DNA of 30,557 nt, from the NCBI GenBank assembly GCA_040222185.1, contig JAVKDP010000081.1, positions 1-30,557 on the forward strand, given 5' to 3'. Below are positions 1 to 7,745 of this stretch, one piece after another (position 1 is the first letter of the stretch; every line of letters begins with the position of its first letter). Under the pieces are notes generated by a model. It was not told where the DNA came from, searched no databases, and was given only the letters and a program-made list of their open reading frames with translations. A program made the position numbers and the translations under genes. The stretch is from JAVKDP01 sp040222185 (lineage in GTDB: Bacteria > Bacteroidota > Rhodothermia > Balneolales > Balneolaceae).

Positions 1-1566
1 GTAATAGCAATTTTCATCCTGTTAATTGCCTGTATTAATTTCATGAATTATACCACTGCTCATAGTACACGTCGTGCCCATGAAGTTGGAATGAGAAAAG
101 TGCTAGGTGCATACAGAAAACAGTTAGTTGCTCAATTTCTAGGCGAGTCAGTTCTTACAAGCTTTATATCTCTTGTAGTCGCTCTTATTTTAGCATGGCT
201 GATTATGCCATTCTTTTATCAATACCTGGGTAAACCTTTCTTTCTAAACTATAGCGATACAGTGTTTCTTATAAGTTCAATCGTTGGCATTGGCTTACTT
301 ACGGGTTTAATCTCCGGAATCTATCCTGCCCTGTTTCTTTCCGGGTTTAAACCGTTGCTTATTCTAAAAGGCTCTTTCTCTTCAAAGAAGACAAAGAATG
401 TCCTTCGAAAAGGATTGGTAGTATTCCAATTCTCTGTATCTGTTTTTCTCTTTATTGCAACTTTAATTGTATACAACCAGCTTAATTACATGAAAAATTA
501 TGAACTGGGTTTTGATGAAGATCAGTTACTGGTTTTAAATTCTTCGCTTAGCCAGTCGCTAGGAGCAGATTATGATGCTTATACAAACAAGTTGCTGGAG
601 AACCCTCGTATTAAAGCCGTAACTAATTCTTCTGCCCTTCCGGGTCTTGGGGGTGGCGGTGATTTATATACCCAGGTTGATGGCTCAGCAGATGATGGTT
701 TCCAATTGTCGGAAGCTTATGGAGATTTAAATTTTACCGATGTGCTAGGCCTGGACCTTATTGCTGGAAGGAAGTTTTCAGAGGACATTGCACTGGATCA
801 GGGAATTCCTGATGAAACCGGTAGAGTCAGGGAGGTTTCAGTTATTCTGAATGAAGAAGCAGTGGCTCGTTTTGGCTGGTCATCCCCTCAAGAAGCTCTT
901 GGAAAGCAAATTGTACGCGATCCAAATGCCATTGATTTTACAGGTACGGTTGTAGGGGTAGTCCGAAATTTTAATTACCAGTCTCTACATAATCCAATCC
1001 AACCATTGGCCATAATCTCACAACCAAACTATAGATTTATAGCGGTCAAGCTCGATCCTACAGATATGCAAAGTACGATCTCATTTATTGACGAAGTTAC
1101 TTCTGAATTTAACCCGGAACTTACATTCGAATATTCTTTTCTTGATCAAAATCTTCAACAACAATATGAGGAAGAACAAAGAACAAGTGAGGTGTTTTCA
1201 TATATTTCATTTTTAGCCATTTTTATAACCAGCCTGGGCTTATTTGGGCTTGCAACCTTTGTAACCCAACAAAAAACTAAAGAAATCGGCATCCGGAAAG
1301 TTCTCGGAGCCAATACAACTGAAATCTTGCTAGACTATGTAAAGAGTTTCGTTATGCTGGTTTTCATATCCTTCCTGCTGGGAATGCCACTTGCATACTT
1401 TGTAGGTTCTGATTGGCTATCAGATTTCCCTTTCAGAATTGATATCGGATTCGAAATCTATTTATTGGCAGCGACCTTTACATTTATAATAGCTTTCTTA
1501 ACCATTGGATATCAAACGTATAAAGCAACTCATATTAATCCGGTTGAAGCTCTAAAGGGGGATTAG
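1..1566 (+). CDS. FtsX-like ABC transporter permease (MacB type), 5'-truncated
   Basis: This is the 3' part of an inner-membrane permease of the MacB/FtsX family. The frame is open from base 1, so the gene begins outside the window; the ATG at 43 is internal. Two copies of the family hallmark are visible: an ACINFMN-like membrane segment followed by EVGMRKVLGA near the start, and KEIGIRKVLGA near residue 420 of the 507 residues counted from the ATG at 43. Each precedes transmembrane helices. Between them lies a roughly 230-residue extracytoplasmic MacB_PCD-like domain. The C-terminus (HINPVEALKGD) is typical of FCB-group members. Such proteins pair with an ATPase and export peptides, lipoproteins or drugs, or act as mechanotransmitters. 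No ATPase gene is visible, so the substrate is unknown. Confidence 0.93.
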   Translation, partial: VIAIFILLIACINFMNYTTAHSTRRAHEVGMRKVLGAYRKQLVAQFLGESVLTSFISLVVALILAWLIMPFFYQYLGKPFFLNYSDTVFLISSIVGIGLLTGLISGIYPALFLSGFKPLLILKGSFSSKKTKNVLRKGLVVFQFSVSVFLFIATLIVYNQLNYMKNYELGFDEDQLLVLNSSLSQSLGADYDAYTNKLLENPRIKAVTNSSALPGLGGGGDLYTQVDGSADDGFQLSEAYGDLNFTDVLGLDLIAGRKFSEDIALDQGIPDETGRVREVSVILNEEAVARFGWSSPQEALGKQIVRDPNAIDFTGTVVGVVRNFNYQSLHNPIQPLAIISQPNYRFIAVKLDPTDMQSTISFIDEVTSEFNPELTFEYSFLDQNLQQQYEEEQRTSEVFSYISFLAIFITSLGLFGLATFVTQQKTKEIGIRKVLGANTTEILLDYVKSFVMLVFISFLLGMPLAYFVGSDWLSDFPFRIDIGFEIYLLAATFTFIIAFLTIGYQTYKATHINPVEALKGD

Positions 1567-1585
1567 TCTTTACCCTTTATATTCA

Positions 1586-1612
1586 TAGAAAGGTAGTTTT
1601 GTAGACTTTCTA
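1586..1612. terminator. possible weak bidirectional terminator hairpin
   Basis: A 7-bp inverted repeat (TAGAAAG ... CTTTCTA) with a 13-base loop lies between the convergent permease and RND exporter genes and is followed by a T-rich run on the plus strand. The stem is AT-rich and the loop long, so this is a tentative call based mainly on position. Confidence 0.25.
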
Positions 1613-1657
1613 CATTTCTTATGTCTCAAACTTTTCCGGAGCTGGTTATAAGATCGA

Positions 1658-4150
1658 CTAGAACCTGATCCAGTTTCGGTCTTCCAGCCATTGTATTAGT
1701 GCAGGTAAAAACGTAATTGAAGTAAACAAGGTCATTCCAATACCAATTACCGCCATTATTCCTAAAGACTGTAATCCGGGATGTGCGGTAAATATTAATC
1801 CTGCAAAGCCAAGCATGGTAGTAATTGAACCCATGGTTATATGCTGCCCTGTACTGGAGAGCACCGCCCACATACTATTCTTTCCTTCCTCCCGGTATCT
1901 ATGAGCTAAATGAACTCCGCTATCCTCTCCGATTCCCAAAATTGCAGGAAGCACAACGAGATTATAAAAGTTGAACTGGAAATCGAAAACCATCATGATA
2001 CCAAATAGCCAAAGCAAGCCAACTAATAACGGAAGCATGGCAATTAGTGACCAACGGAAAGACCTGAAAGTGAAAATCATAAAGAGATAAATAATTATGA
2101 AAGTAGCTCCTACCATATATGGACTTTCCGTTCTCATCAAATCAAGCATAGATGCAGCTACAATACTCGTACTTGCTGCATGGTAGACCTTTCCATTATC
2201 AATGATGACCTCAGCGATATCATCCTTAAAAGCGATTGATTTTCGTCCATCAGAAAGCCCTACTGATGGATAGATAATAACAAACCTGCCAACCTCTCCA
2301 TCTCTCGTAATAAAACGGGATTTTAAATAGTCCGGAATTTGATCGATAGTGAGCGGTTCTGTAGTCTGAGCTGCTCTTCTGAGGTTGTCTAAATCTTCAC
2401 CTTCTTTATTTACTATAAATGGATCTTCTAGTAATTCCCTGATATTAGCAATAGCATCAAGCTTAGCATCTGATTCTTCTTCTGTAGCCGGGAACCTCTC
2501 CTGAAGTGACTCAATACTTTGAATGGTAGGTGAAGTAGTGTCAGAGTCCATTTTAAAGCGTAATACATCAATCAGTTCCCCTACTTCCTCATCGGAATCT
2601 GCAATTATATATGCAGGATTCCTTTTATTTGAATCACCTACCTGTCCTGCAACAGCTTTGAATTTCTCATACTCCGGGAATGTAGGCTCTAGCTTTCCAA
2701 AGTTGTATTCGAAACTCAGATTCCCACTAAAGGCAACAACAAGACCTGAAATTATTAACCCCAGGAATACAATTGTTCTGGCAAAAGGATATCTGCGGGT
2801 AGTAACTACATGCGAATTCCCATTATGATTGAATAGAATTAAATTGAACTTTTCAAAAATCACCAACAAAGATGGAAGAACATACAGCATAGTTAATAAG
2901 CACAAAATTATGCCTGTTCCTGATATAAATCCAAACTCTGAGAAACCCCTGAAATCAGCAAACATTAAAACATATAATGCACAAGCTGTTGTAAATGCAC
3001 TAACAAGAATTGCTTCTCCTGTTTTGTCGTTCGTAGTATGAATAGCTTCCTCAACACTCATACCTCCCGAGCGAAGCTCAATGTACCGTGCGTAATAATG
3101 GATTCCATAATCGATTCCTAAACCGAAGAGAATTACAAAGAGTACCGAGGTCATTGTATTTAACATACCCAAGTAGAAATACGTTAAACCAAAGGTCCAG
3201 AGTAAACTGATTAATAATGGAATACCTATAATCAAAACCGGAATAGGCATTCGTATGATATGGCTCCATATGGAATATCCTTGTCCACTATCACCTCCTT
3301 TCCGGTAGTGAATGTACTTCTTGATGAAGAAGTAAAACATTACTAATAGAACTACACTACTTATTCCGGATGCAAAACTACCAACAACATCACGCATAAT
3401 TGAGGTTAACTCTTCAAGGTGCCTCTTTAGCCTTCCACCAAACTGAACTTCCATATCAGGGTGAAATGATGCCGGATTAATAGCAGTGATAAGTGAGTCA
3501 TAAACTGCAAACATATCTTCCAGGTACTGGATATCACTTTTCGAACCTGTTGGGAAAAACTTGAGTACCATTATTGTACTGTCATTATTTACAGGATATT
3601 CTGATGGCACCAATATCTCATAACTCTCTTTAAACTTATCCGCTTCTGCACCATCCTCCTCCTCTTCATCACCAAGATCAAAATAAAATGGACTTGCTTT
3701 TTCCTTTGCGTCCTCGATTTCTAGTTCTAGCCATTCGGTGATTTCGTCAAGCTCAGTATTACTTGCAAGGAATAAAGCATTATCCCTAATTACTGAGGTT
3801 TCCTTTCGATATTCTACTCTCTTAAAATAATTATCCTGGTAACGGGAGTAATATAATTCCAGGCTTTTCGGTATAAGAGCTTCTGCAAATGCTTTATTTG
3901 CTTCAAAGCTAGGAGACTTAATGGCGACCTGCATCTCAGTCTCACCGCCAACAGTCTCTTTGAGTTGCTCCAATGCCAGAACATTCGGATTATCTTTCGG
4001 GAGTAGATTGGCAATATCTGTATCAACCTTTAATTTAGTAGCATAGTACCCGCTTACAATTGCTAACCCCAGGCTAAAAAGCAGCACCAAAAATGGGTGC
4101 TTTATGTTAAGTTTTAGAAAAGGCTTAAACAGCCTCAGGATTTTTTTCAT
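1658..4150 (-). CDS. RND superfamily exporter, MMPL/HpnN-like
   Basis: This is an 830-residue inner-membrane transporter of the RND superfamily, MMPL/Patched-like branch. It has the duplicated architecture: an N-terminal helix (residues about 15-38), a periplasmic loop beginning with a VDTDIANLLPKDNP stretch, a block of helices from about 265, then a second helix, loop and helix block. Each half carries an acidic proton-relay motif in the fourth helix of its block: LGIDYGIHYYARY around residue 347 and GIGEDSGVHLAHRY around residue 742. Relatives move lipids such as hopanoids or mycolate precursors, or small hydrophobic molecules, using the proton gradient. The gene stands alone with no adaptor or outer-membrane partner next to it, which fits the MMPL branch rather than AcrB-type pumps. 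The substrate cannot be read from the sequence. Confidence 0.92.
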   Translation of the reverse strand: MKKILRLFKPFLKLNIKHPFLVLLFSLGLAIVSGYYATKLKVDTDIANLLPKDNPNVLALEQLKETVGGETEMQVAIKSPSFEANKAFAEALIPKSLELYYSRYQDNYFKRVEYRKETSVIRDNALFLASNTELDEITEWLELEIEDAKEKASPFYFDLGDEEEEDGAEADKFKESYEILVPSEYPVNNDSTIMVLKFFPTGSKSDIQYLEDMFAVYDSLITAINPASFHPDMEVQFGGRLKRHLEELTSIMRDVVGSFASGISSVVLLVMFYFFIKKYIHYRKGGDSGQGYSIWSHIIRMPIPVLIIGIPLLISLLWTFGLTYFYLGMLNTMTSVLFVILFGLGIDYGIHYYARYIELRSGGMSVEEAIHTTNDKTGEAILVSAFTTACALYVLMFADFRGFSEFGFISGTGIILCLLTMLYVLPSLLVIFEKFNLILFNHNGNSHVVTTRRYPFARTIVFLGLIISGLVVAFSGNLSFEYNFGKLEPTFPEYEKFKAVAGQVGDSNKRNPAYIIADSDEEVGELIDVLRFKMDSDTTSPTIQSIESLQERFPATEEESDAKLDAIANIRELLEDPFIVNKEGEDLDNLRRAAQTTEPLTIDQIPDYLKSRFITRDGEVGRFVIIYPSVGLSDGRKSIAFKDDIAEVIIDNGKVYHAASTSIVAASMLDLMRTESPYMVGATFIIIYLFMIFTFRSFRWSLIAMLPLLVGLLWLFGIMMVFDFQFNFYNLVVLPAILGIGEDSGVHLAHRYREEGKNSMWAVLSSTGQHITMGSITTMLGFAGLIFTAHPGLQSLGIMAVIGIGMTLFTSITFLPALIQWLEDRNWIRF

Positions 4151-4408
4151 AAGAGTTTTAAGATCTTCACGTAATCATATAAGTTACCAATTAGATTATT
4201 TAAATTGGGAAAGATTCTTATACTTTTTTTTGAGAGATATTATCTATTTTTTTGTTAAAAAAACTGTGGTAAATAACGTTCAGTTTTAACTATTAATTAT
4301 TGCTAACAAAATATTCCTCTCACTACTACGGTTTAATACTCTGTTAATGTTGGTACACTTACATTCACTACAAGCTTTAGGCATAATAAAACTATTCAAT
4401 CAAAATAC
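4151..4408. promoter_or_regulatory. divergent intergenic region, presumed promoters
   Basis: This 258-base very AT-rich gap separates the divergent RND exporter and lipocalin-like genes, so both must be transcribed from within it. I found no convincing -35/-10 pair, operator or RNA structure. The call rests on gene orientation only. Confidence 0.35.
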
Positions 4409-5464
4409 ATGTACTTAAAGGGCATACTCTTATTATTTTTAACTCTTTTTCTTCCTATGGTTGCACATAGCCAGCAAGTATTGCGTACGCCCAATGGGAT
4501 ATTCAGAGATACAGAGCCTGAAGACTTTTTAGCAAAAAACCTTCCTTCCAAGTACTATAATGAACTCTACACTTATCAAATAAACCTTGAGAATGGAGTC
4601 CAGATCATCTACACCTTCTCGATAAACGACTTTGGTTCTTTTAAAGATAGAGTAACTGGCGGCAAGTTATCGGTAACCTGGCTTGATGGGGAAACCTATG
4701 TAGCGAACAAGGAATACCCTATTGATAAGTTTATAAATGAGGCTGACAGTAATAAAATAATACTACACCCCGAAAGGAATTACTGGGCATCTGGTAGCTT
4801 TAATGATGAGCATGTACTCAATTTTAAAACTACGAAAAATGGCGTGGCATATGACGTACGCCTGGTTTTATATGATATAGCTCAGGGTAAAATCTGGGGT
4901 GACGGTGTCTATCAATCAGAGAAAAATATATTCGGGCTATCAATACTAGTCCCTCACGCAAAGGTAAAAGGATATATTTCTATAAATGGAGAGCGTGTTG
5001 AAGCTAAAGGGGTTGCTGTTATGGATCACATCTATCAGAAAAACCTATCTACCAAATTTATAAAAAAGAGTTATCGAATTAAATCCGGTGATGCAGAAAA
5101 TGGGTTCTTCTTCCACTATCTGCTGGTTGAAAATAACAAGTACACTATTCCAATCGGATATGGAATAAAGTATACCAATGGGGTTGCCAGGATGCTTACA
5201 CCCGCAGGAATAAAATCAGGAGATACCAAAAAAACACATGGTGTTCGTCTAGATACAAACTTCCATATTAAATCTTACCAAATGGATAGCTTACATGTTA
5301 AAGTGACTGAACATTTCGATTCTTACTCTATCCTGGATGAGCTTGGTGGGATAAAAAAAATTATTGCGAAAAGGTTTGTTGGAGGAGAAGTTATAGAAAT
5401 GAATGGAACCGCAACAGTGAACGGCGAACCTGCCTTCTTTAACTTTTTTACAGTTACTAACTGA
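4409..5464 (+). CDS. secreted lipocalin-like protein of unknown function
   Basis: This 351-residue protein has a clear signal peptide (MYLKGILLLFLTLF..., predicted cleavage after AHS or HSQ near residue 22), so it is exported. The rest is rich in alternating beta-strand patterns. Its middle (IPHAKVKGYI, then AKGVAVMDHIYQ) resembles the tandem lipocalin-like fold of the CrtC/AttH/Svf1 group, which carries a G-x-x-x-x-DH motif at a similar place. The resemblance is by eye and modest. Members of that group bind or modify hydrophobic molecules such as carotenoids; no catalytic role can be assigned here. The gene is divergent from the RND exporter and convergent with the inositol-phosphate cytidylyltransferase, whose stop lies 12 bases away. 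The ATG at 4409 gives a complete signal peptide. Confidence 0.87.
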   Translation: MYLKGILLLFLTLFLPMVAHSQQVLRTPNGIFRDTEPEDFLAKNLPSKYYNELYTYQINLENGVQIIYTFSINDFGSFKDRVTGGKLSVTWLDGETYVANKEYPIDKFINEADSNKIILHPERNYWASGSFNDEHVLNFKTTKNGVAYDVRLVLYDIAQGKIWGDGVYQSEKNIFGLSILVPHAKVKGYISINGERVEAKGVAVMDHIYQKNLSTKFIKKSYRIKSGDAENGFFFHYLLVENNKYTIPIGYGIKYTNGVARMLTPAGIKSGDTKKTHGVRLDTNFHIKSYQMDSLHVKVTEHFDSYSILDELGGIKKIIAKRFVGGEVIEMNGTATVNGEPAFFNFFTVTN

Positions 5465-5475
5465 TAACTTGAGAA

Positions 5476-6216
5476 TCAGCTTTTAAGATTAGAAAAGTAT
5501 TTTTCAACATACTCTAGCATTTCGGGAGTATCTACATCTTGCCAAAAGCCATCTTTAATATCTACAGTGTACATTTTTCCTGTACTGGCTAAATCCTGTA
5601 CACCATCAGAAATCGATGTATCTCCAAACTTTACATAGTGCTCTTCCAGTGAATCAATCAATGCTTTAGTACAAACAAATACACCAGTATCAATACAATT
5701 ATATTCACTTATCTGTTTGCCAATTGATACTATTTGATCTCCATCGGAAAGTACTTTTGTTGCATCATCCATATCAAAAATGGTATCCACTTTATAATCG
5801 ACAAGTAGTGCAGAAGAATCCGAATCTGGATGATAGTTCTTTGCTGTTTCCATTACACTATCACCAAGAACGTGATCTGCCATTGTCATTACGAATTCCT
5901 CGCCAACCAGCTCTTTTGCTGAAAGCACGGATACACCATTGCTCAAATCGAATCGTTCGTTATACACGAATTCAATAGGTGTTTCACCTTTATATGATTC
6001 GGTTATCGCGGTTTTGATTTCCTCATGTCCATGACCAAGAACAATGATTATACCTGAGCATCCCGCTTTTTGAAGACTTTCAATAGTTCTGAAAATGAGA
6101 GGTATGCCACCAACTGGGGTCAGAGGTTTAAAATCAGTAACAGGGTTTGATCCTTGTAAGCGAGAACCATAGCCCGCTGCCAGTATTAAACCTTTCCGAC
6201 CTTCTTTGTTAGGCAT
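5476..6216 (-). CDS. CTP:inositol-1-phosphate cytidylyltransferase (CDP-inositol synthesis)
   Basis: This 246-residue protein is a single-domain sugar-nucleotidyltransferase fold. The nucleotide-binding signature is at the N-terminus (LILAAGYGSRL, then KPLTPVGG). An MADHV motif near residue 112 and a later SIGKQI...NCIDTGVFVC stretch match the pattern of inositol-1-phosphate cytidylyltransferases (IPCT) rather than glucose-1-phosphate enzymes. Expected reaction: CTP plus L-myo-inositol-1-phosphate gives CDP-inositol. The gene starts 3 bases after the stop of the inositol-phosphate synthase gene, so substrate production and activation are encoded together. In hyperthermophiles IPCT is often fused to a membrane transferase (DIPPS); here there is no such domain. 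Another sugar-phosphate or phosphocholine cytidylyltransferase role is possible, but the neighbour makes inositol the best call. Confidence 0.82.
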   Translation of the reverse strand: MPNKEGRKGLILAAGYGSRLQGSNPVTDFKPLTPVGGIPLIFRTIESLQKAGCSGIIIVLGHGHEEIKTAITESYKGETPIEFVYNERFDLSNGVSVLSAKELVGEEFVMTMADHVLGDSVMETAKNYHPDSDSSALLVDYKVDTIFDMDDATKVLSDGDQIVSIGKQISEYNCIDTGVFVCTKALIDSLEEHYVKFGDTSISDGVQDLASTGKMYTVDIKDGFWQDVDTPEMLEYVEKYFSNLKS

Positions 6217-6219
6217 AAA

Positions 6220-7542
6220 TCAGCTTACTGCTTCTTCTTCAAAATTTTCAGATAAGTGAGTTACCGGTTTCTCACCACCAAGAACTCGAAGTGTATTCTT
6301 TAATCTGAAATGTTGAATAAAAATATCATGCTCAGTGATATGGCCTACTTTAACTTGTGGGCTTTTAAAATAGAATGATAGCCACTCCTGTATACCACTT
6401 TTCCCAGCTCTTTTTGCAAAATCCAGAAATAGAGCAAGATCCAATACAATCGGGGCTGCAAGAATTGAGTCACGGCACAGAAAATCTACTTTGATCTGCA
6501 TATTGTATCCCATCCATCCAAAGATATCGATGTTATCCCAACCTTCTTTCTCATCACCACGAGGCGGATAGTAGTTAATTCGAACTTTGTGATAAAGATC
6601 TCCATAAAGATCCGGGTATACTGTTGGCTGAAGAATAGAGTCTAACACTCCTACTTTACTAACTTCTTTCGACTTGAAACTATCAGGATCGTCTAGTACC
6701 TCACCATCTCTGTTTCCAAGAATGTTTGTAGAAAACCAGCCTCTGATTCCAAGCATTCTGGTTTTAAAACCAGGTGCAAGAATAGTCTTCATCAAAGTTT
6801 GACCCGTTTTAAAATCTTTACCGGCAATAGGAACTCCTTCCCGCTCAGCTAATTGCTCTAGCGCCGGGAAATCAGCAGATAAGTTTGGCGCACCATTCGC
6901 ATAAGGAACTCCTTCTTTGATCGCTGCATAAGCATAGAGCTGCGAGGGTGCTATTGATTCATCGTTGTTCCTCATTCCTTCTTCAAAAGCTTCAATGCTT
7001 TGATGACAAGCCGTTGGGTATAAATGAATCTCGGTAGAACCACACCACACCATTACAGCCCTGGTAGCTCCGGTTTCTTTAATCTGGTTGCGAATATCTT
7101 CTCTAAGCGCTTCAGCTAGTTTCATCTTGTTACTTAGGGACTTAACATTGTCTCCTTTTAGCAACTTCACATATTTTTGATCAAACGCAGCCGTCATAGG
7201 CTTGATTTGCTCAAGCTCTTCCTTAATTGGTTCAAGATCTTGTGGCTTTAATACATCCGCTCTTTTTGCTGCTTCGTAGACGTTATCATCAATTACATCC
7301 CATCCGCCAAAAACAATATCATCTAAACCAGCCAAATCAAGAAAATCCTTAATGAGAGGATTCCTGTTTTCTGATCTTGCACCCAGTCTAATAGTTTGTA
7401 GTTGTGTTAAAGAGCCAAAAGGTTTTGATAAATTTTTTCTTGCTGAAACTACCCCCGCCATAAAAGTAGTTGAAACTGCCCCCATTCCAGGTGTAAGTAC
7501 TAAAAGTTTACCGTTGTGAGGTTCTATACTTCGGTTAGTCAT
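6220..7542 (-). CDS. ino1: myo-inositol-1-phosphate synthase
   Basis: This 440-residue cytosolic enzyme converts glucose-6-phosphate to L-myo-inositol-1-phosphate using bound NAD. The N-terminal Rossmann motif is GMGAVSTTFMAGV near residue 19. The conserved core of the family is present (AGKDFKTGQTLMKT, then GWFSTNILGNRDG, residues about 240-280), containing the catalytic lysines and the tetramer-forming segment. Length and the LVLTPGMGAVSTTF opening fit the bacterial/FCB subgroup rather than the longer eukaryotic enzymes. It is the first gene of a two-gene operon with the cytidylyltransferase, the two separated by 3 bases. The ATG at 7542 is the only reasonable start, placing the Rossmann motif at the usual distance. 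The operon implies inositol is made for a CDP-activated product such as an inositol lipid or solute. Confidence 0.93.
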   Translation of the reverse strand: MTNRSIEPHNGKLLVLTPGMGAVSTTFMAGVVSARKNLSKPFGSLTQLQTIRLGARSENRNPLIKDFLDLAGLDDIVFGGWDVIDDNVYEAAKRADVLKPQDLEPIKEELEQIKPMTAAFDQKYVKLLKGDNVKSLSNKMKLAEALREDIRNQIKETGATRAVMVWCGSTEIHLYPTACHQSIEAFEEGMRNNDESIAPSQLYAYAAIKEGVPYANGAPNLSADFPALEQLAEREGVPIAGKDFKTGQTLMKTILAPGFKTRMLGIRGWFSTNILGNRDGEVLDDPDSFKSKEVSKVGVLDSILQPTVYPDLYGDLYHKVRINYYPPRGDEKEGWDNIDIFGWMGYNMQIKVDFLCRDSILAAPIVLDLALFLDFAKRAGKSGIQEWLSFYFKSPQVKVGHITEHDIFIQHFRLKNTLRVLGGEKPVTHLSENFEEEAVS

Positions 7543-7745
7543 CTATTTTTCTTTTTAAAATATTCAATTCAAGCAAGATACGTAAATTAATAAAGTGATG
7601 TTAACAGTTTCGCCCTTACATCGTATTCTTTTATTACTGATTCTATGCTCTCTTTTATTTCAGTATATTCTTCTCACTTTTTCGCAAACAAACCGGACGC
7701 TCTGAGTAGTAAAAATATGAATCAATTGAAGCAATTTTGACGTTT
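7543..7745. promoter_or_regulatory. divergent intergenic region, presumed promoters
   Basis: About 200 bases separate the divergent inositol operon and the asparagine-synthetase-like gene. Both promoters should lie here. A seven-codon reading frame (7717-7740, MNQLKQF) ends just before the downstream ATG, but nothing shows it is translated. No operator or riboswitch was recognised. Confidence 0.35.

Noticed and set aside
5461..5479. Short inverted repeat CTGAT...ATCAG between the lipocalin-like and cytidylyltransferase genes, considered as a terminator
   Set aside because: A stem of only 5 AT-rich pairs with a 9-base loop is too weak to support a call.
7717..7740. Seven-codon frame MNQLKQF just before the AsnB-like gene, considered as a leader peptide
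   Set aside because: No ribosome binding site, no run of regulatory codons and no attenuator hairpin; such short frames are frequent by chance.
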